DNA of 35,149 nt from a bacterium (GCA_009995545.1 JAACPI010000002.1:142316-177464), one strand, 5' to 3'. Positions 16,104 through 23,993 are shown, numbered from the stretch's first letter. Notes: generated by a model not told the origin, from the sequence alone. Made by a program: numbers and translations.

Positions 16104-17294
16104 TTAGTGAACACTTAATATTTTTAGTATTTTTTCAGCCGTTCTTGGCCCAATACCTTCTATTTCTAACAAGCTTTTTCTATCTACCTCTTTTAATTTT
16201 TCTACGGTAGATACATCAACATTTCTTAAAGCTTTTTCAACCTTTTTGTCTAAACCTAAAACTGCAATTGGAGTAGTTCTCTTTTTTCTAACTTTTTGAT
16301 CCTTTTCTTCATTTTCAGAGTTTTTATCTATCTCTGCAGTGGCCTTTGCTAGGTCCTCTACTCCTTCTATATCTATTTTCCACTCTGTTAATTTATGAGC
16401 TAATCTAACGTTTTGTCCCTGTTTTCCAATAGCTAAAGACTGCTGATCTTCAGGAACTCTAACTACTGCAGTTTTAGTTTCTTCGTTAAGTTTTATACCA
16501 GTAACTGTTGCGGGCGAAAGACTATTAGCAATGAATTTTTCGATATCCGCGCTGAAAGGCACTATATCTACTTTTTCACCATTTAATTCTTCCAAAACAC
16601 TTTGTACTCTTACACCCTTATGTCCAACACAAGCACCTACTGGATCAATACTGCTTTCACTTGAGATAACTGCAATTTTTGTTCTACTTCCCGCTTCTCT
16701 TGCTAAAGCCCTTACTGTAACAACACCAGACTGCATTTCAGGAACTTCAGACAAAAATAACGCTTTTACAAAATCTTTATCCGATCTAGAAACAATAATT
16801 TCGGTACCCCTGGGGCCATCTTGAATATCTTTAACTAAAACATTTAATCTTTGACCCATTCTATAGTTTTCTGTTTCTACTTGCTCTCTAAGGGGCATTA
16901 CACCGTGTATTCTTCCTAAGTCTAGAACTACTAAGTTGGAGTCTATTCTAAAAATTACTCCATATACTATAGTTCCAAGTTTATCTCTATATTCTTCTAA
17001 AATATTGTCTGTTTCAGTTTTTCTTATTTGTTGAATTATTACCTGCTTAGCTGTTTGTGTAGCTATTCTTCCAAATCCAGGAGGAGTAACATCTTTACCG
17101 TTCTTAAGTATTTTCGCCTCACCTGTGATGGGATCAATATGGGCTACCAAAACATCATCTTCGTTTGCATCTTCTTCAAAGTCTCTGTTATAGGCTGCCA
17201 CTAAGGCACTATTTAAGGCCTGCAATACACTATCCGGAGAGATCCCTCTCTCTGTAGCTACTTGGTTTAATGCTGCACTAAATTCTGTAATCAT
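16104..17294 (-). CDS. nusA: Transcription termination/antitermination factor NusA
   Basis: 396 aa. Binds RNA polymerase and nascent RNA to control pausing and termination. Visible in order: N-terminal polymerase-binding domain, S1 domain (GTIVYGVIFRIDSNLVVLDL), KH1 with the DPVGACVGHKGVRVQ segment, KH2 with AIGKQGQNVRLAHKLTEW, then a charged linker (NEEKDQKVRKKR) and a C-terminal helix-hairpin-helix unit (LLEIEGIGPRTAEKILK). The E. coli acidic repeats are absent. First gene of the nusA-infB operon; an extended -10 (TGGTATAAA) lies about 17 nt before the ATG, giving a leader near 10 nt. Confidence 0.97.
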   Translation of the reverse strand: MITEFSAALNQVATERGISPDSVLQALNSALVAAYNRDFEEDANEDDVLVAHIDPITGEAKILKNGKDVTPPGFGRIATQTAKQVIIQQIRKTETDNILEEYRDKLGTIVYGVIFRIDSNLVVLDLGRIHGVMPLREQVETENYRMGQRLNVLVKDIQDGPRGTEIIVSRSDKDFVKALFLSEVPEMQSGVVTVRALAREAGSRTKIAVISSESSIDPVGACVGHKGVRVQSVLEELNGEKVDIVPFSADIEKFIANSLSPATVTGIKLNEETKTAVVRVPEDQQSLAIGKQGQNVRLAHKLTEWKIDIEGVEDLAKATAEIDKNSENEEKDQKVRKKRTTPIAVLGLDKKVEKALRNVDVSTVEKLKEVDRKSLLEIEGIGPRTAEKILKILSVH

Positions 17295-17331
17295 AATTAA
17301 ATAAGTTATTTTTTATACCACTATTTAGCAT

Positions 17332-17359
17332 AAAAAAAGGTGAGACCTAAAATCTCACC
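17332..17359 (-). terminator. Rho-independent terminator of the MerR-like regulator gene
   Basis: On the minus strand: GGTGAGA, 7-nt loop, TCTCACC, then seven T residues. A 7-bp perfect stem with a T tract, 65 nt after the stop of the regulator gene and upstream of nusA. This is the cleanest intrinsic terminator of the window. Confidence 0.85.
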
Positions 17360-17423
17360 CCATATAATTAGCATAAGTATAATATACGACGGGGAAAAAA
17401 CAAAGTAGGGAGCCTTTTGGTGC

Positions 17424-18551
17424 TTAAATTAAAGATTTTGCTAACTCTTTTTCGCCATTCTTCATTAAGTCTTCAATTAGTTTTTGATCTGAGGCTACAA
17501 ATAGACCCCTTAATTTATAAGCGTCCTTAAAGATATTAGTGTCACTACTTGCTATTAAACACACATTGGCTTTTTCTTTTTCGCTGGATTTAAGACCAAG
17601 TTGCTCTATCCACCAATTTAAATCTTCGGATTCAACATAAAAGTGAATAGTAAAGAATTCGTCTATATCTTGATGTAAAGACAAACCTCCATACATGGTT
17701 GCAGCATATTTTCTACCTGTTTCCTTGCTTAAATCATTGAGTTTTTTAGCAATCTCTAATAAACCTAGTCCTTCATTACTGTAGTAATTCCAAGGCTCAC
17801 CTGTAGAACTGCCAGAATTTTCAGTAGTTAAAGGTGACGGGTTATTGGTATTGTTGTTAGAATTTTCGGTAGAACCCGAATTAATACTCTTGCTCTCTTC
17901 TAAAGGGGACACGGAGTCATTCGTGTTAGAAGACTGGGCAGGAGCGGGAGCACTAAGCTCGGGTTCTACTACAGTTTTTAAATTTTGTGACGTGTCAGAG
18001 TTGTAAGTATTAGGGTTTTCATTGAAATTAGCTGTGGCAGGAGCGGGAGCAGAAATATTAGCTGTAAGGTCTTTTTCTAAATCTTTTAGCTCTTTATCTA
18101 AGTCAATTTCTTCTTCTAAAGGTGGGACTTCTGTATTTATTGGTGTAGGAGCAGGGCTTTCTTCTTTGTTTAAAGAAAGTGGCGCAGAATCAACATCGTC
18201 ACCAACTAGGTTATTAGGTTGGGTGTTATTTGTTGATGACTGGGCAGGTAAATGTTGACTTATATCCTGTGCCCGAGTTTGTGTTGGCATATCAAATGCC
18301 GTATTACCAGGTGTAGAATACTTGGTACTCTCCTGCTCCACCAATTTAACTTGTTCTAATATTTCTTTAAAATTATCTGGGTACAAATATTTGTAAATCT
18401 CCTCTCTAACAAAACGGTAGGTACCGCTTTTTGTTTTTGTCTCAGGAGAAATTTCCCCATTTTTTACATATCTGTATAAAGTTCTCGAAGTTACACCAAT
18501 AACATCGGCGGTTTCGTCACTAGTGTAAAGTTTGTTGGCAAGAACTATCAT
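17424..18551 (-). CDS. MerR/excisionase-type HTH regulator with long disordered linker
   Basis: 375 aa. Residues 7-58 form a winged-helix of the MerR/excisionase type (YTSDETADVIGVTSRTLYRY, then GTYRFVREEIYKYLYP). A disordered stretch of about 180 residues rich in Ser, Thr, Asn, Pro and Glu follows, with repeated APAPA and PAQSS units. The C-terminal 125 residues are folded; the end (GLFVASDQKLIEDLMKNG) resembles the tail of AbiEi-type antitoxin regulators, a weak likeness. No partner toxin gene adjoins. It has its own promoter, with an inverted repeat over the -10, and its own terminator, so it is a single-gene transcript that probably represses itself. Confidence 0.7.
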   Translation of the reverse strand: MIVLANKLYTSDETADVIGVTSRTLYRYVKNGEISPETKTKSGTYRFVREEIYKYLYPDNFKEILEQVKLVEQESTKYSTPGNTAFDMPTQTRAQDISQHLPAQSSTNNTQPNNLVGDDVDSAPLSLNKEESPAPTPINTEVPPLEEEIDLDKELKDLEKDLTANISAPAPATANFNENPNTYNSDTSQNLKTVVEPELSAPAPAQSSNTNDSVSPLEESKSINSGSTENSNNNTNNPSPLTTENSGSSTGEPWNYYSNEGLGLLEIAKKLNDLSKETGRKYAATMYGGLSLHQDIDEFFTIHFYVESEDLNWWIEQLGLKSSEKEKANVCLIASSDTNIFKDAYKLRGLFVASDQKLIEDLMKNGEKELAKSLI

Positions 18552-18553
18552 AC

Positions 18554-18589
18554 GTGTCTAATATAATATGGGAGACACCCTTATGACAA
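18554..18589 (-). promoter_or_regulatory. Promoter and candidate autoregulatory operator of the MerR-like gene
   Basis: On the minus strand: -35 TTGTCA (18584-18589), 18-bp spacer, -10 TATATT (18560-18565), then 8 nt to the ATG at 18551, so the mRNA would be nearly leaderless. GTGTCT (18554-18559) and AGACAC (18573-18578) are exact reverse complements 13 nt apart and frame the -10, a fitting place for a dimeric repressor. Confidence 0.55.
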
Positions 18590-18638
18590 GAGTTACTTTG
18601 TGATGAAAAGTGATGAAAAAGGATAACGTTAAACTAAT

Positions 18639-18653
18639 AGCCTTACTAAGGCT
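18639..18653. terminator. Small hairpin after mscL, weak terminator
   Basis: AGCCTT-ACT-AAGGCT, a 6-bp stem with a 3-nt loop, lies 10 nt after the mscL stop. The T tract on the minus strand is poor (ATTAGTTT), better on the plus strand (TTTATAA). It could end transcripts in both directions only inefficiently. Confidence 0.4.
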
Positions 18654-18663
18654 TTTATAAAAA

Positions 18664-18963
18664 CTATCTCTTTTTGTCTAATTTATCAAAGCCAAAACCT
18701 TTAACAAAAAAATAAACAACGGCTGCAATAATAGCAAAATCTATTAATACTCCTAAAAAGTGCCCATAAAGTAAAGTTACAGGACCAAGTTTAAGTACAG
18801 CAGCAGCTAATCCCTTAGTCGACCCTAGCAAGGGCGCTAATAACGGGGTGATTAAATCGTCTACCAAGGCAGTCACAACCGACTTAACAGAACCTCCTAA
18901 AATAAAACCAACAGCTAAACCAACTACTCCTTGGGTTCTTATAAATTCAATAAAGCCTTTCAT
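18664..18963 (-). CDS. mscL: Large-conductance mechanosensitive channel MscL
   Basis: 99 aa, shorter than the usual 130-150. Homopentameric membrane channel that opens under tension and releases solutes in osmotic downshock. The N-terminal helix and first membrane segment carry the family pattern (FIRTQGVVGLAVGFILGGSV, DDLITPLLAPL); the periplasmic loop is shortened; the second membrane segment is LIDFAIIAAVVYFFVKG; the C-terminal helix bundle is reduced to a few basic residues. It follows the Nudix gene by 17 nt. Confidence 0.92.
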   Translation of the reverse strand: MKGFIEFIRTQGVVGLAVGFILGGSVKSVVTALVDDLITPLLAPLLGSTKGLAAAVLKLGPVTLLYGHFLGVLIDFAIIAAVVYFFVKGFGFDKLDKKR

Positions 18964-18980
18964 GTTTATAATTTTAAAAA

Positions 18981-19421
18981 TTAATTAGTTAAAATACCAG
19001 ACTTGTACAAAACAGGAAGAACATTAATTCCTAAATCGGTAGGGAGATCTTTTAGAGAAAACATCTTTGCTACTACTACTTTTTTGTCTATAGGATTAAG
19101 TTTTTTATTATCTATAAACTGCGCAAAGTAATGAATTAAAATGGCGATAAAATTTTCTTTGTTAATCGTATAAAAAACCGGGGATTTATTTAATATTTTC
19201 ACTCTTTTTCCTGTCTCTTCCAAAGCCTCTCTTTTTGCAGCCTGGATTAAGTTCTCTGAATCATTTATTTTTCCACCAGGTAATTTCCAAAAATCATCTT
19301 TGTTATCTTTAGTTAGTAGTACCTTGCCTTCTTCAATAATAACCACACCACTTAAAATACTGACGGTTAAATCCGAGGAGTTTTCATTACTGGTTAAAGA
19401 AGATATTTTGTTTATTTCCAT
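18981..19421 (-). CDS. Nudix hydrolase
   Basis: 146 aa. The Nudix box is complete (G50-x5-E56-x7-R64-E65-x2-E68-E69-x-G71), giving Mg2+-dependent hydrolysis of a nucleoside diphosphate linked to another moiety. The strand before it, WKLPGGKIND, is typical. The substrate cannot be told; MutT/ADP-ribose-type house-cleaning is possible. An extended -10 (TGTTATTAT) ends 10 nt before the ATG. Probably co-transcribed with mscL. Confidence 0.9.
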   Translation of the reverse strand: MEINKISSLTSNENSSDLTVSILSGVVIIEEGKVLLTKDNKDDFWKLPGGKINDSENLIQAAKREALEETGKRVKILNKSPVFYTINKENFIAILIHYFAQFIDNKKLNPIDKKVVVAKMFSLKDLPTDLGINVLPVLYKSGILTN

Positions 19422-19503
19422 TTCTTACACAATAATAACATTCTAAAAAACTGTGACCAACAAATTAAAGTGATTAAAAAAAGGGGGGAGGTTTTTATAT
19501 AAA

Positions 19504-19530
19504 TCCGGGATTGAAGTAATCGCCCCCGGA
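19504..19530 (-). terminator. GC-rich hairpin after the RRM gene
   Basis: TCCGGG (19504-19509) pairs with CCCGGA (19525-19530), 15-nt loop, 8 nt after the stop of the RRM gene. The minus strand continues TTTATATAAAAA, so the T tract is weak. Likely a terminator or 3' end structure. Confidence 0.5.
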
Positions 19531-19538
19531 AAATATTA

Positions 19539-19790
19539 TTATCTTTCTACTTGAGGACGAGCTTCATTAACTATCAAATTTCTTCCATTGAAGTCTTTTT
19601 GATCTAATGCAGCTATAGCCTTTTTTGCATCTTCGTCAGACATTTCAACAAATCCGAATCCTTTACTTCTGTTATTGTTCATTTTATCAACAATAATGAA
19701 AGCTGAGGATACAGGTCCAAATTCTTCGAATAATTTTTGCAAATCAGCATCGGTTATAGTGTATGGTAAATTACCTACGTATAATTTCAT
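19539..19790 (-). CDS. Single-RRM RNA-binding protein
   Basis: 83 aa, one RNA recognition motif and nothing else. RNP-2 is LYVGNL (residues 3-8) and RNP-1 is KGFGFVEM (about 43-50); both aromatic RNA-stacking positions are kept. Such small proteins are known in cyanobacteria (Rbp, some cold-induced) and other bacteria, binding U- or AG-rich RNA; the target here is unknown. Unlike most genes of this window it has a good ribosome binding site (AAGGTGG, 10 nt before the ATG) and a long leader. Confidence 0.93.
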   Translation of the reverse strand: MKLYVGNLPYTITDADLQKLFEEFGPVSSAFIIVDKMNNNRSKGFGFVEMSDEDAKKAIAALDQKDFNGRNLIVNEARPQVER

Positions 19791-19800
19791 TTAAATTTCA

Positions 19801-19919
19801 CCACCTTTGGAGTAATTGTTCTTTGAGAATGCATGTAAAAGGGGAGGTACTTAACAGCGATACAAATAAGATACAGTTAAAAATTGAGTAATAATAGAAT
19901 CATATACTATTTATTTCAA
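19801..19919 (-). promoter_or_regulatory. Promoter and roughly 94-nt leader of the RRM gene
   Basis: On the minus strand: -35 TTGAAA (19914-19919), 17-bp spacer, -10 TATTAT (19891-19896), each 5 of 6 to consensus. Start of transcription near 19884 gives a 5' UTR of about 94 nt, ending with the Shine-Dalgarno AAGGTGG (19801-19807). Nothing else is seen in the 153-base gap. Confidence 0.55.
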
Positions 19920-19943
19920 AAGTAAAGCATTATCTTATAGTAT

Positions 19944-21023
19944 TTATTTAAAGACAATTACGTTCCAAACCAGCAATAAAACCTGAAGCCACCAGGTAAT
20001 AAAAGACACCACAAAGGCGACAGCAATTTTTCTTTGTAAAGACTTATCCATTTTTGCGGCTTTTACTTTTTCTAATTTTAAAAGTTTTGGACTAATAACA
20101 AAACTTAGATAGCTGCCATTTATCAACATTATAAGTAAAAGCACAAGTTGAAAAAGTGCCACCCCTGTAAACCAACCTTGCCAATTTAAAACAACTCCCC
20201 CAATAGCTAGAAAAATAGTTCCTAACCAAATTAAGGGTTTTGTAATTTTATGAGCGCTTATAGAAGCTTTTAGCCAGTAGGGGTCATACCTTCCTAAAAA
20301 TCCGTGCAAATCAATCACAGTAACCGCGCCCAAACCTATAATTAAACCTATAACCATAAGTAAAGTACCAAAAAACTGTTGCCACATAACAACAGTCTCC
20401 CCTACAATCCCCATTTTAATTTTAAACAAACTAACAAATAAAGATTTTTTTGAAACATTTTTAAAATTTTCTACGGTACCAATTCCAAGAGAGTAGTCAC
20501 CTATATAATTGTTAGGTTCAAAGACACCTACAAAATATTTAGTGTTTTCAGTTACAATAAATTTAAGCTCCCTACCTTTATAAAGTCTTTCTAAACTAAA
20601 TGGCTCATAAAATACCTCTCTGGGGTTACTAACTACGTTAACTATTTTAATTCCGTAATTTTCTGGAACGGGAATATCTAGTTGGTCACTAGATTTATCT
20701 TTTATATTTGGGGCTAAAAAAAAGTACGAGGGTTTAAAATTTAAATTTTTAAACCTAACTGGAACTAACACCTCAATAGGCACCTCACCATTTTTGCTGG
20801 GTGTAAAAGTATATAAACTTATCTGACCAGGTTTAGTTAAATTTCCGTATAAGGCTAAGGATTGTTCAGAAGGATCACCAAGCTCTAAAGCCTTACTATA
20901 AAATTCTTCATCACTTAATTTACTTGCTTCAAATTGAGTTACACTACTTTGTTTTGTAACAGGTTCGTGGGCGTAAACGGGGTTTATAATTAAGGCTAAA
21001 GAAAATAAAAAGTTTAAGAGCAT
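19944..21023 (-). CDS. Secreted-domain plus multi-span membrane protein, unknown (possible CopC/CopD-like layout)
   Basis: 359 aa. A signal peptide ends near residue 18 (NPVYAHEPV). Residues 20-210 look like a beta-rich extracytoplasmic domain (TKPGQISLYTFTPSKNG, VGVFEPNNYIGDYSLGIGT). Four membrane segments follow (about 215-240, 265-285, 290-312, 333-355), with HKITKPLIWLGTIFLAIGG between the first two. A mature N-terminus starting with His and a C-terminal four-helix part recall CopC-CopD type copper proteins, but key motifs are not clear enough. It lies 31 nt after the next gene upstream and may share its transcript. Confidence 0.55.
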   Translation of the reverse strand: MLLNFLFSLALIINPVYAHEPVTKQSSVTQFEASKLSDEEFYSKALELGDPSEQSLALYGNLTKPGQISLYTFTPSKNGEVPIEVLVPVRFKNLNFKPSYFFLAPNIKDKSSDQLDIPVPENYGIKIVNVVSNPREVFYEPFSLERLYKGRELKFIVTENTKYFVGVFEPNNYIGDYSLGIGTVENFKNVSKKSLFVSLFKIKMGIVGETVVMWQQFFGTLLMVIGLIIGLGAVTVIDLHGFLGRYDPYWLKASISAHKITKPLIWLGTIFLAIGGVVLNWQGWFTGVALFQLVLLLIMLINGSYLSFVISPKLLKLEKVKAAKMDKSLQRKIAVAFVVSFITWWLQVLLLVWNVIVFK

Positions 21024-21054
21024 AACTAAATATTACTATATAAATTTACTAAAT

Positions 21055-22044
21055 TTATACCAAAAACTTTAAGCTAAAAAAACCTAAAAAAGCTGGTAAC
21101 CAAATAGTTAACCCTCTAAAAGTTAAAGTAGTAAGCGTTGCTACACCAATATCAACCCCCAAAGATACAAAAACTAAGGGCATAACTGACTCAACAATAC
21201 CAATCCCCTGAGGTGTCGGGGAAATAATCCAAAACAAAACGCCAATACTGTACCCGGCAAACAACACTCCTGGGGTAACTACCGTACCAAAAGCCATAAA
21301 AACAAAAAATAAAACCAAAAGCTCAATAAAATGTGCGGTTAAAACAACCCAAAAAGATCTAATAATGGTTTTTTTGTTACTCCAAAAAGTTTTAGACAAA
21401 TAAATAACCTCCTCCGATTTTTTAGTAGGCCAATCTTTAGACAACATTTTGGCAGTGGGAAAAAACCTACTAAACCTGTTTACAAATTTATGTAATAAGT
21501 CTACTAACTTGGAGATGCTCTTAGGGCTAGCCTGTCCAAGTACTAAAAGAACAAATAAACCCAAAGTCATGAGTAAAAAAAGCAGTAAACCTATAAGCTG
21601 ATATTCCAAAACGTCTTTTTTTATTATCAAGGTACCAAATCCCGCACATAAGAGTACTAACAAGCTTAAAAAATCTACAAATAATATAAGTAAAACCGCA
21701 GAAGAACTTTTTGTTTTAGAAATTTGTTCTTTTTTTCCTGCAGTTATAAACACACTGCTCCCTGCTAAAGAGCCTAAGGGAACTAATAAACTCACAAATA
21801 ACGACCCCAATACTAAAGATGCTACTTTTTCTAAACTCCAATTTATTTTATAAATAGCTAAAATCTTTTGGTGTAAAACAGAATAAAAAAAATAAAAAAC
21901 AACCTGTAATAAAAGGGCCAATAAAAAAAAGTTTAGCTTTGCTAGTTTAACTATTTTTATTAAGTCTTTTCCCTCATTTAAATATTTAAGCCCAAAAAAG
22001 GTAAAAAGTAATACAAATATTAAAAATATTATTTTTTTTGACAT
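21055..22044 (-). CDS. LPG-synthase transmembrane-region family protein (UPF0104/AglD2 type)
   Basis: 329 aa, about eight membrane segments. The family pattern is kept: a first helix followed by a polar gap, PLGSLAGSSVFI in the middle, and the diagnostic ISPTPQGIGIVESVM segment before the last helices. Relatives form the membrane part of lysylphosphatidylglycerol synthase (MprF) or act near polyprenyl glycosyltransferases, and may flip lipids. The cytosolic synthase domain is absent, so lipid transport or a scaffold role is inferred. Confidence 0.85.
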   Translation of the reverse strand: MSKKIIFLIFVLLFTFFGLKYLNEGKDLIKIVKLAKLNFFLLALLLQVVFYFFYSVLHQKILAIYKINWSLEKVASLVLGSLFVSLLVPLGSLAGSSVFITAGKKEQISKTKSSSAVLLILFVDFLSLLVLLCAGFGTLIIKKDVLEYQLIGLLLFLLMTLGLFVLLVLGQASPKSISKLVDLLHKFVNRFSRFFPTAKMLSKDWPTKKSEEVIYLSKTFWSNKKTIIRSFWVVLTAHFIELLVLFFVFMAFGTVVTPGVLFAGYSIGVLFWIISPTPQGIGIVESVMPLVFVSLGVDIGVATLTTLTFRGLTIWLPAFLGFFSLKFLV

Positions 22045-22100
22045 AATTTCGTGGCAAGGTATACCCGAGTTATTCTAACAGATAGAAAAATTTTGAATTA

Positions 22101-22751
22101 CTAAATACCAAACAAAGATGTCGGGCTAGTAAGCATTGCCCACTCCCCAACCCGTGCCCTGCTGGCAAGTTTAGTGATAAGAGTTAAGTTGGAGTTATTA
22201 GAAATTGCAGAAAGTCCCGTGTAACTGTTTAGGACTTTACACAAGTCCAACTCATAGGGATAATCCATATTTAATCGAAAAGATTGCTTCGGCTTCACAA
22301 AAGAGTTGGGAGCTAAATCATCAAACACCCTCTTTCTAAAATTAAACATACTTTTATTAGTTTCACCAACCATAAAAGCATTAAAATATTTAGGATTTTC
22401 CTTAGTTAGTTGGTCATAGAATTCTAAAAACCTAATAAAGGCACTACAAAATACCGTTGTGTTTTTAAATATATTTCTATTATGCTCCTTAAAGCTACTA
22501 TCTGGCTTATACGACATAGGCCATTTGTAGGGAGGGGGAACATCGTCTACTGAATGACCAATATCCACGATCAAACCACTGTTTCCAATTGTTAACACAC
22601 CGTTGTCTGCTACGTAAGGCTCTAATGTAAGTAAGTACTCGCCAGGTTTAGCCCACTCAGGAGGCACAGGTGAGGAGTATTTGCGCGCAGTGGTAGTCAG
22701 TAAAACGTCGGTTTCTTCTTCAATATAAGATTCTAAACGAGTATCGGGCAT
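22101..22751 (-). CDS. Hypothetical protein, not recognised
   Basis: 216 aa from the ATG at 22751 (a GTG two codons upstream is possible). Soluble, no signal peptide or membrane segment. It has a Pro-rich section (VDDVPPPYKWPMSYKP) and a mixed alpha/beta composition with two cysteines. No family motif was recognised. It lies in a group of three orphan genes (22101-23993) that interrupts the more ordinary neighbours; gaps of 67-86 nt argue for separate translation but possibly a common transcript. A TAGAAT hexamer lies 12 nt before the ATG. Confidence 0.55.
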   Translation of the reverse strand: MPDTRLESYIEEETDVLLTTTARKYSSPVPPEWAKPGEYLLTLEPYVADNGVLTIGNSGLIVDIGHSVDDVPPPYKWPMSYKPDSSFKEHNRNIFKNTTVFCSAFIRFLEFYDQLTKENPKYFNAFMVGETNKSMFNFRKRVFDDLAPNSFVKPKQSFRLNMDYPYELDLCKVLNSYTGLSAISNNSNLTLITKLASRARVGEWAMLTSPTSLFGI

Positions 22752-22818
22752 TAACACATTTCAATTCTAACATTTTATAGTATTTGAATAAGAAGTTGGC
22801 AAAACCAAAGGTAAAAAC

Positions 22819-23433
22819 TTAAACTACAAAAACCAAGTCATTAAAAGAAAGGTTGGGGGAAATTGAGCAATTAGGGTACGCAGTTACTATAAAAAAAGGT
22901 AGTTGTACCGGATCGACTAACTCTACACTAATTGTTGTTGTAGTATCTAGCTTTAACCCCGTAATAGTATTTACTAAAACACTACTTTCCCCCTTACAAC
23001 TACTTCGAGGAGCACTTTTTATTTTATTTTTATCTTTTGTAGAAATATTACTTACTAATAAACAATTTATTTTACCCACAGGTAATTTGTAACCAACTGT
23101 AAAAGAGGTGGTTTTAAACCCGGTGTTTTGGGCCCAATTTAAACTTCCAGAGTCTTTTAATTTTTTAAACTCAGCTTGGGCTATTTTTAGTAATTTTTTG
23201 GGGTTTTCAATACCAACAACATCGCTGTTAAATTTAGTGCCTACTACTTTTAAAGCATTTTTAATATCACACTGTGTAATTTTTGATAAAACAAATTTGC
23301 CTTGGCTCTGGTCGTAATAGTAATAAGGCTTGCCGAGTAAGGTTTTTTTGTAATGCTCACTAACAAAATCAAAGTGTCTTAAAATATGAAATTCGTTAGT
23401 AGGGTTAATAACAAATTTTTTTAAATTGATCAT
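22819..23433 (-). CDS. Hypothetical protein with a C-terminal segment recalling BECR-type RNase toxins
   Basis: 204 aa, no signal peptide. The middle is Lys- and Ser-rich. The C-terminal part alternates strands (TTISVELVDPVQLPFFIVTA) and contains VTAYP, a tetra/pentapeptide common at the end of barnase-EndoU-colicin-RelE (BECR) fold RNases. No obvious catalytic His pair can be assigned, and no immunity gene is evident unless a neighbour serves. The toxin idea is a weak inference. A 9-bp perfect palindrome ends 8 nt before the start codon. Confidence 0.5.
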   Translation of the reverse strand: MINLKKFVINPTNEFHILRHFDFVSEHYKKTLLGKPYYYYDQSQGKFVLSKITQCDIKNALKVVGTKFNSDVVGIENPKKLLKIAQAEFKKLKDSGSLNWAQNTGFKTTSFTVGYKLPVGKINCLLVSNISTKDKNKIKSAPRSSCKGESSVLVNTITGLKLDTTTTISVELVDPVQLPFFIVTAYPNCSISPNLSFNDLVFVV

Positions 23434-23441
23434 AATTTTAG

Positions 23442-23464
23442 GAATACTTTGACTGAAAGTATTC
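23442..23464. promoter_or_regulatory. 9-bp perfect inverted repeat just upstream of the 22819-23433 gene
   Basis: GAATACTTT (23442-23450), 5-nt centre, AAAGTATTC (23456-23464). It ends 8 nt before the ATG of the minus-strand gene. It could be an operator or an RNA hairpin that masks translation initiation. Confidence 0.45.
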
Positions 23465-23519
23465 TATTCGCTTGGGGATTATAAATAAACCTTTGTTCGG
23501 GAGAAGGGAGGGGATTATT

Positions 23520-23993
23520 TTATTCCTGATTTAGATCTTCAAAATACTCAACTACACCACCAAGATGTTCTATAGCTTTTTGAACATTTTCAAAGGCCTC
23601 TATTTCAGTTGGTTTAACAGTACCTTCAGTGTGATAAGTTTGCCCAGTTTTTTCTTCGTCTGTATGTACAAAACCCTCTGAAGGAAATTTGTAAATAAAA
23701 ACCGGTTGCTCTAGACGTTGTTTAAACTTAATTGGAACTGTAAACAATACCTTTCCTGCAGAATCTACTGACAACCTAAATCCCTCATTGCTACCCCAAG
23801 CAAAAGAATGTGCTGCAGAAAATGCGGGGTTTGGACTTGCATAAACTCGGGGAGGGGCACTAATTTTATCTTTTCCAGGCGTGTATCTTTTTCTCGGTTC
23901 TAGGGCAGCGATGTCCGAAGCAGGAGATCCATGATATAAAATTTCGGGCAGTCTTTCCGTTTTTAAGTTAAGGGATGCTTCGTCTGTAGTCAT
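23520..23993 (-). CDS. ADP-ribosyltransferase-like (ART fold?) small protein
   Basis: 157 aa, soluble. The pattern LYHGSPASDIAALEPR near the start, RVYASPNPAFSAAHSFAWG after it, and a later EGTVKPTEIEAFENV region matches the layout of small ART-like proteins: a His in YHGS, a strand with A/S-x-x-x-x-A, and a downstream Glu. NAD-dependent modification of a target or 2'-phosphate removal are possible roles. Not proven: the H-Y-E triad cannot be fixed by eye. A TATAAA box lies 9 nt before the ATG, inside the gap after tspO. Confidence 0.45.
   Translation of the reverse strand: MTTDEASLNLKTERLPEILYHGSPASDIAALEPRKRYTPGKDKISAPPRVYASPNPAFSAAHSFAWGSNEGFRLSVDSAGKVLFTVPIKFKQRLEQPVFIYKFPSEGFVHTDEEKTGQTYHTEGTVKPTEIEAFENVQKAIEHLGGVVEYFEDLNQE

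Noticed and set aside
17937-18051. 16-bp direct repeat GGCAGGAGCGGGAGCA at 17937-17952 and 18036-18051
   Set aside because: It encodes the repeated APAPA unit of the disordered linker; protein low complexity explains it.
23474-23518. GGGGATTAT repeated at 23474 and 23510, also near 14628
   Set aside because: Short AT-rich 9-mer between genes with no symmetry or consistent context.
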